This document shows, one piece after another, positions 58,090 through 64,000 of a DNA stretch of 64,000 bases (the first letter of the stretch is position 1; the number at the start of each line of letters is the position of its first letter). Made by a program: the position numbers and the translations under genes. The DNA comes from Anisus vortex (Eukaryota > Mollusca > Gastropoda > Planorbidae). The notes under the pieces were generated by a model. It saw only the letters and a program-made list of their open reading frames with translations. It did not search any database and was not told where the DNA came from. The DNA lies in assembly GCA_949126835.1 (NCBI GenBank), contig OX421497.1, forward strand, positions 18,658,409 through 18,722,408. Direction: 5' to 3'.

Positions 58090-58342
58090 GTTTAATAACT
58101 TTGAGCTTAGAGATTATATCCGTGTTCTAAGTAATTTGTTGCTCAATTTTTAATGTGCTCTAAGCTTACATTATGTTTGTTGGCAGCGCTATGCAAACAT
58201 AATTATTAAGCTTTTATTATTAGTTGAAGTAAATTTCATTTTTTTTCCATTCATTAAACAGTTTCTTTATTTATTGATTTGTTTCTTTGATACTTTTGCA
58301 GTTTGCATTCTACGTCATTGTTGAAAAACATATTATTGTTAT

Positions 58343-58588
58343 CAGTGTTTTTTAGTAAAAAAAATAGGTGCCGGTACTCAGTGATGGATTGCCTAACTTT
58401 TAAAGCAGTTTCGCATTTTATATTTTAATTCTTATTGCGCAAAATTTTAAAATAATTCAATTTTAACAAATTAATAATATAATAAATTAATAATAAACAT
58501 TAAAAAAAAAAAAGTTGTAATTTTTTCCCCACATTGAAAAAGGTGCCGGTACGCCCTACAGGTGCGTACCGTCACAAAAAAAACACTG
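58343..58588. mobile_element. 246-bp hAT MITE
   Basis: The ends are CAGTGTTTTTTAG and CAAAAAAAACACTG. ATTGTTAT flanks both sides perfectly (58335-58342 and 58589-58596). Copies 1 and 2 keep the empty site (TTCTTATCAATT). Confidence 0.85.
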
Positions 58589-59189
58589 ATTGTTATCAAT
58601 TTAATGTCTGTTTAAACTTTTTAGTTTACGAAACTACACACACGCACGCTGAATATTCCGCCAACGGGAGATTGTTTGTTATGGTGTATTACATTTAGCG
58701 TTTCGGTCTTTCACATATACACGGGTCTGGGTGTAAATCTGAGCTACTGGCTTATGAATATCCTTTTTATTTGATAAAATAATACATTGTTTCGGTTTCT
58801 GTCCCATGGCTATATTACACACACACGGAGTAGAAAGGACCAAAAAATACCTTAGACGATTTAAAATATTCTTTTTAGATATTCATGCCATTGAAACGTC
58901 AATAGAACTAAAAAAAAAAAAAGAGATTTAAACCTTAAAAGCTACGAACGAAGATTTTGATTATACAAGTGCAATATAAAAGCCTAGCAGAAATGTGCAG
59001 TTCTCAAACTAGACAGCGTATGGGTCAAAAGTCATACGCTTTTTTTTTTCTCAGTTTTCCACACATACATATTACAATACATTTCAGCATTAAAAGTAAA
59101 AATAACTCAATGTGTCAAAGTCCAACAAATTGTCCATATAATCATGTTAATACACAATTACAAAAATTACAAAATGACATATTTAGATA

Positions 59190-59885
59190 GCGCTATTCGT
59201 TACAATGATGTCTATGCACAATTCGTTAGAGACAGAAGATCGATCACGTGATGCCTTGTAAACTAAAAAGAAATGGCTGATTTTACATTGATCTTAATAT
59301 AGTGCTACGACGCTGTAGGAGCGAGACACAAATGTTTTTCTTTTGCTTGGTACCTTGAGTTGTAGATGGATTTTAATTGAACACAGTTCTCTTTTCTCTG
59401 ATTTGTGTAGCTCATGTACTTGGGAAATGGACCGTGAAGGCTTTTATAGAGCCATGTCAGAACTTTGAATTTTGCCCTAAGTGTTAAAGGTAGCCAGTGC
59501 ATATTTAAAGACTGAATGTTGAGTTTTCTTCATTGTTCAGAACATTTTTTGCAGCAATGTTTCGGACCCTTTGTAGTTTTTTCAAATCACACTCTGGTAG
59601 TCCTTTGTACAGACCGTTCGCAAAGTTTAACTGAGATATTACCAGGCCTACAATTATCTCTCACACGCCTCTTTTGTTAGAATGTTTCTAGACCTTATGC
59701 TTTTTATTCTCTGCATATTCAACCTATATAGATTTACATTTGTTTGTTTATTGATCTCCGAGGGCTAGAGTTTCAACTAAATATACGCCCATATTTTTTA
59801 TTTGAGTTCATATGTGGATGTTCTCATTATTAAGTAGTAGATAGTTTTGTTTGGCATTTTTTTCAATTTGCTGTTTTGTTCCGAA
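59190..59885 (-). pseudogene. CR1/L2-like LINE reverse transcriptase relic
   Basis: Minus-strand pieces include IVGLVISQLNFANGLYKGLP, KKLQRVRNIAAKNVL and then MHWLPLTLRAKFKVLTWLYK. This is the typical thumb-to-C-terminus of CR1/L2 elements. It is full of stops. It lies inside the 5' flank of copy 3 and is absent from copies 1 and 2. Confidence 0.7.
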
Positions 59886-60224
59886 CAGTAATATAACTGT
59901 ACTATCTAAGTGCCCATAATGCAAGTGAATTAGAATCATTCCTACTTGTAACACATGTGAAATCAATAAATAATGTTCCGATGCATTTAGTTTCGTTCCT
60001 TAAGAAACATTTGTAAGTTTAACAAGAACCGGTTTGCCTAGATCCAATATTTCATATAATTCCGCAAAAAAATATTTTTTTAACACTTTGAAAATACACG
60101 CACACTAAAGAAGGTGTAGTATTTAAATAATATCTATTATATCTATTGTGTACACAAAAACTGGTTTCTTTTAAAGGACTACATTATTAGTGAGTACCAC
60201 GTTTTTTAAATTGTATATATATAT

Positions 60225-60259
<35 letters not shown>

Positions 60260-60398
60260 TGCTTTGCTTGTAGTAAGAATATTTTACTACAATCATTATA
60301 GAAATATTTTGTTTGTATTGGAAATAAATCAAGTCATATGTAATTTCCACATTTTTATGAAGGTATAAAGAAATTATTCACATTTCGTTTTCAGAAGA

Positions 60399-60612
60399 AT
60401 GGCTCTACCTAAAGGAATCACAGTACAACATATTGGTTGTTCTATTATTCTTTGTATTGGTATCATTTTACATATTGTGGGGCTGGCCACTCCAAGCTGG
60501 TCAGTTGTTACTCTTGAAACTGAAACTGTCAATGCAGACATAACAGTGGGTCTATGGAAAATATGTCCTCCGATTGATATCTGTCAAGAAATACCTAGCA
60601 AAGCCTTGATAG
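60399..60612 (+). CDS. Claudin/PMP22-like protein, copy 3, exon 1
   Basis: 71 codons plus one base, ending GATAG|GTAAGT in phase 1. It is one residue longer than in copies 1 and 2 because the loop reads GLWKICPPIDIC (Cys-x5-Cys rather than Cys-x4-Cys). Membrane segment 1 is as in copy 1 (one change, Ile9 to Val), while the loop is again diverged. Exons 2 and 3 do not occur before 64000. Given the 13 kb intron of copy 1, they may lie beyond the window, or the copy may be partial. Confidence 0.75.
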
Positions 60613-60690
60613 GTAAGTACAGTAAACTTTTTTCTCCAATTCTATATTTTAAAAAATCTTACTTTTTTTTTCAAAGTTTATATTTTTTTA

Positions 60691-61135
60691 CTCCCTTTAT
60701 TTTAAGTTGCAATGTCTGCAATCGTCCGTCGATCGTGGTGCAAAAATTGGCTTCGATTTTTCGACCACTTCCCGTGGTCCGATCGAGCTGAAATTTGGAC
60801 AGCAAATTTGTGGCGCCTAACAATACATCCTATCAAATTTTCAGTTAAAACAACTTAATAATACTACACTTATGACAATATTCATTTCTTAAAAGGAATG
60901 TATAAGAAATATTTTGATTTCGCGTTAAAAATGCCTGTGAAACTTTTTATACTTTTTCGGCGCAAAGCTAGAAAAAAAAAATTATGCGCTACGATTATTT
61001 TTAGAACAATTCATACGGAGTAAGGAGATATTTTTGAGATTTGCGACACAGATATTTTTTCTGTACGTTTCATTTGCAGTAGTCAATCAATTATTTAATT
61101 ACATGATGGTAAACTTAGTTTGCAAATAAAGGGAG
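60691..61135. mobile_element. 445-bp mariner-type MITE in intron 1 of copy 3
   Basis: The ends CTCCCTTTATTTTAAG and TTGCAAATAAAGGGAG are inverted, with TA at 60689-60690 and 61136-61137. It is the inverted-orientation relative of 46147-46539 and starts 78 bases after the splice donor. Confidence 0.8.
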
Positions 61136-61593
61136 TATGATAAAAACTGTGTTTTTATGGTTTTCTTGTTTAATGTTAATTTTAATTAATGGCTAAAAAA
61201 TGTATGCATTAGGCCTACTCGACTTCTCTGCGATTTGTTGTAGTGAATTTGTTCTAACAAATTTATATCATTTAAAGTAAATAATCTTTTATCATGTTCA
61301 TGTTTCATTATTTTAAAATATCAATAATAGTAAAACGATACAAATAATTAAATTAGCCTATAACCTTTGATTTGGAGCATCTCATCTATAAAAAAATTAT
61401 CACGCGTGTCCTCACCCTTGTTCAAATCCTGGGCCTGTGTGCCATCTGTATTAAATGATAAACAGTGCAAATATAACGATAAAGTTAACAGTACTTAGAA
61501 CAAGTAGATTATGCAGTTTAATATGGTAATTATAATAAGAAGTTATCTCGTTCACTTTCAATAGGGCCGGTTTAAACCAGTTAGATAATGACT

Positions 61594-61865
61594 TGCACTG
61601 GGCACGGTGGCCGTACGGCAGCGCGTTCGTCTGGCGATCCTAAGGTTCTGGGTTTGAATCCTGATGGAGACTAGGATTTTTTCCCGGGACTTGAACGTGT
61701 CCCTGAGTATACCCAGCTCTAATGGGTACCTGACATTATTTGGGGTAAAGTAAAGGCGACGGGGCATTGTGCTGGCCACACATCCCCTTGTATGCCGTTG
61801 CCACAGAAACTGGTAAACGCTGCTTCACCAGCCCTATGATCAGTTTGGTCGGAGGGGTACTTTAC
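61594..61865 (+). mobile_element. Full-length tRNA-derived SINE (family S2)
   Basis: The head is GGGCACGGTGGCCGTACGGC and the B box GGTTTGAATCC. The body and GGTACTTTACT tail are as at 45074. The duplication TAGATAATGACT flanks it (61582-61593 and 61866-61877). Confidence 0.85.
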
Positions 61866-62179
61866 TAGATAATGACTATTGCTAGCAATGTCCATTTGGC
61901 TTAATTGAAATTCGGTAAAGCCATAATAGTACTAATAGGAGGAGGTTTAATTTAAAGTAGATAGATCTAACAATAGTAGCGATTGGTCGATAGGCCTACT
62001 TTTTTATTCAAAAGTAATATGAGAAAATAAATTAACACACACAGCCCTGCCCTGTGTGGAATTAAGAATTTGAGTGACCTGAATATAATTTCTAAAAATT
62101 AGGGCCTATTGAAATTTGTAAATATGAATAGATTATTGAACAATAAGATTATAAATTACCTGTTGTGATATGTAATAGT

Positions 62180-62265
62180 AATGCCGGTGCGTTGGTAAAT
62201 TTAACGCCAAAACGTCCCGCGCCAAAACGGTCGCGCCAAAACGGCTGCGCCCAAACGTCCTGCTT
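62180..62265. repeat. Terminal subrepeats of a foldback-type element
   Basis: Four variants of the word GCGCCAAAACGG follow each other. This resembles the repeat-built end of a foldback transposon, but no opposite end was found. Confidence 0.4.
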
Positions 62266-62414
62266 CACTATTGACTATTGTATTGACTTGACTAGGACTG
62301 GGCCTATTGACTATTACTTGATACTCGCCTACTCGCTCTTTTCTTTAGTAATAACTTCAACAGGACCCTTTGCCTTTGCCTCTTTCCTTCAACATAACGA
62401 TTCTTATCTTATAA

Positions 62415-62577
62415 GTTTACAGACGTTCCTTCTAGATAGAAGATTTTTACGTCCACTAGGCCCAAAACTCCTGCAGGGCGACAGGGATCCGTCGGTGGCA
62501 GGGATAGAACCCACGACGTGTCAGTTGGTTTTTTGGTTGACAGTCCGGTGATCTAACCGCTTGACCAGCCGGCTTCA
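62415..62577 (-). repeat. tRNA-derived SINE (family S1), best copy
   Basis: On the minus strand the A-box-like TGGTCAAGCGG (62557-62567) and the B-box GGGTTCTATCCC (62501-62512) are both clear. They are followed by the family body GGGCCTAGTGGACG and TTCTATCTAGAAGGAAC. The head resembles a tRNA but does not fold fully. Confidence 0.7.
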
Positions 62578-63019
62578 CCTGATACTACAAATGTCTTTTG
62601 ATGTGTCTTAACAATTTTGTTTTATATTCATAAAAGTAATGTTGTTCAGCACACGTATTGAGTCACTGTTGCAGTGATAATCCATGTTTCTATGTGTAAA
62701 CAAAATTAAGTAAGCCATGCCCGTAAGAGGGACCCGGATTAAAAATCCTATATATATATAGCATTTGTCGTCATTTTAGATGAACCCTATATAATGACCA
62801 TGAATGATTCATCGTTGCAGAGATACCGAGACATTAAAATGTGTAAACAAGTACAAGTTTCCGTTTATTTGGATCAATAAAGTAATTTTCGTTATTTTCT
62901 TAGCATTTCACTTGCATTTTCCTAGAATAGCGTCACATTTCTCAGGTCTTTATTTGTGAACACAATAAATTGTCTTTTAGTTCAAGTCTATTTATAATTA
63001 CTATTAACTATGCATTTAC

Positions 63020-64000
63020 GCACAGGAATCTATTGAATATTTAGGGCACAAAGTATCCAACAAAGGAACAGAAAAGGGTAGCAAGAAAGATGCAGTTCTT
63101 AACATGCCAGCGCCCACAGATGTTGGCAGTCTACGATCATTTCTAGGACAGGTGCAGTTTTATAACAAGTTCCTACCAGACCTGTCAACAGTACTTGAAC
63201 CTTTGTATGATTTAACAAAGAAGAATGTATTTTGGCGATGGAACCAAAAACAAGAAAAATCTTTCAGAAAAGTCAAACAATTGCTAGATTCTGAAACAAT
63301 TGCAGGACAACAAGGCATGGGCTGAACTGGAACCCTAAGGGAAAACGAAAAAGAGGCCGGCCAAGGAACACTTGGCGCAGAGATGTGGAAGCAGATACTA
63401 GGAAACTGGGCCTTACTTGGGGGAAGCTGGAGAGACCGGCCCAGGATAGAGATGCCTGGAGGACCCTTGTTGGTGGCCTACGTCCTAAAAAGGACCACAG
63501 ACGTTGATGATCGGCGGACGAAGAAGAATAAACAGTTCTGGCCCACTATGATCCAAATATAGACATTGGCATAGCATGGTGGTGCATCCAATGTTGGCAT
63601 AGGAAGTGTTCTTTTCCACCGATACCCTAACGGTAGTGAACGCCATATTGCCAATGTTTCAAAGACTCTTGCAGAGACAAAGCGAAAATAAATATAACCA
63701 GATACAAAAAAGAAGCCCTGTCAATTATTTTTTCATTCTCCGAATTCCATCAATATCTGTAAGGAATGAAATTTATCTTGGTCACTGATCATAAGCCACT
63801 CATAAGTATCTTTGGCACAAGTAAAGGGACACCAGCACTGGCAGCTAATTGGTTAGCCAGGTGGGCTCTAACTTTAAGCCAGTATGAATATACTATTGAA
63901 TTTAGAAAATCTAGTGATCATGGCAATGCTGATGCCCTTAGTCCTGATGACATATTCGACGACGAAAAATGTCAGGCAGACATGAACTCTGTTTGTTTGA
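63020..64000 (+). pseudogene. Gypsy-type LTR retrotransposon pol relic
   Basis: It reads EYLGHKVSNKGTEKGSKKDA, MPAPTDVGSLRSFLGQVQFY and EPLYDLTKKNVFWRW, the end of a Gypsy reverse transcriptase. An insertion follows, then the RNase H: VLAHYDPN, YNQIQKEALSIIF, VTDHKPLISIFGT, QYEYTIEFRKSSDHGNADAL. Frameshifts are frequent. It continues past the window end. No LTR was found inside the window. Confidence 0.8.
63299..63529 (+). mobile_element. LINE 3' end inserted in the Gypsy relic
   Basis: Conceptual translation gives KRKRGRPRNTWRRDVEADTR and AWRTLVGGLRP, the C-terminus of an endonuclease-type LINE. It is followed by a (GAA)n tail. AAACA occurs on both sides (63294-63298 and 63530-63534), and the Gypsy frame resumes after it. 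Confidence 0.8.

Larger units (their letters stand above)
58113..60398 (+). promoter_or_regulatory. 5' flank of claudin-like copy 3, enlarged by insertions
   Basis: The flank aligns with those of copies 1 and 2 (LINE tail, GAATATTCCGCC, TACACGGGTCT, then the ACTACATTATTAGTGAGTAC block at about 60178). It is interrupted by a 246-bp hAT (58343), by a LINE relic (59190-59885) and by a (GA)n microsatellite (60233-60259). TTTTCAG again precedes the ATG. Confidence 0.45.

Overview
The window looks like an AT-rich animal nuclear genome, probably a gastropod mollusc. That is inferred from phase-1 spliced exons, very dense relic transposons, tRNA-derived SINEs, several non-LTR retrotransposon clades and clusters of the octamer TAGGCCTA. 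No bacterial operon, CRISPR array, rRNA gene or clear functional tRNA gene was seen.

The host content is a tandem family of claudin/PMP22-like four-pass membrane proteins on the + strand. Copy 1 has exons at 6642-6852, 20030-20185 and 21205-21389. Copy 2 has exons at 31835-32045, 34608-34763 and 35782-35966. Both are intact three-exon genes of 183 codons with two phase-1 introns. Copy 3 has exon 1 at 60399-60612, and its other exons are not found before the window ends. The copies sit in duplicated units that share about 1.2 kb of upstream flank, including the same LINE 3' tail. Units 1 and 2 also share 3' flanks with a small hAT MITE and a LINE relic. The N-terminus and first membrane helix are almost invariant, while the first extracellular loop is highly diverged.

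Region by region. 1-5300: hAT debris, a 1.9 kb TIR element full of TAGGCCTA and a SINE. 5.3-23.8 kb: unit 1. Its 13 kb first intron holds a nested transposon complex (about 7204-15912), an 11-bp minisatellite, and a 2.5 kb hAT inserted in that minisatellite with another hAT inside it. 24-29.7 kb: spacer with an 18-bp array, a Helitron-like end, SINE relics and a hAT relic. 29.7-44.5 kb: unit 2. It carries a solo LTR and TIR element in intron 1, a 41-bp array beside the exon 2 acceptor, a three-deep nest in the 3' UTR and a Ginger-type transposon downstream. 44.5-51.3 kb: spacer with a SINE, a mariner-type MITE, a possible THAP fragment, a possible first exon and a 2.4 kb TIR element with a GC-rich island. 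51.3-61.1 kb: unit 3, split by a block of non-LTR retrotransposons. 61.1-64 kb: SINEs and a Gypsy pol relic.

The paralogous units supply empty sites for many insertions, so insertion order can be read directly. Many elements are delimited here by matching terminal inverted repeats plus target-site duplications. Family names for these elements are inferred from termini, duplication length and recognisable protein motifs; no database was searched.
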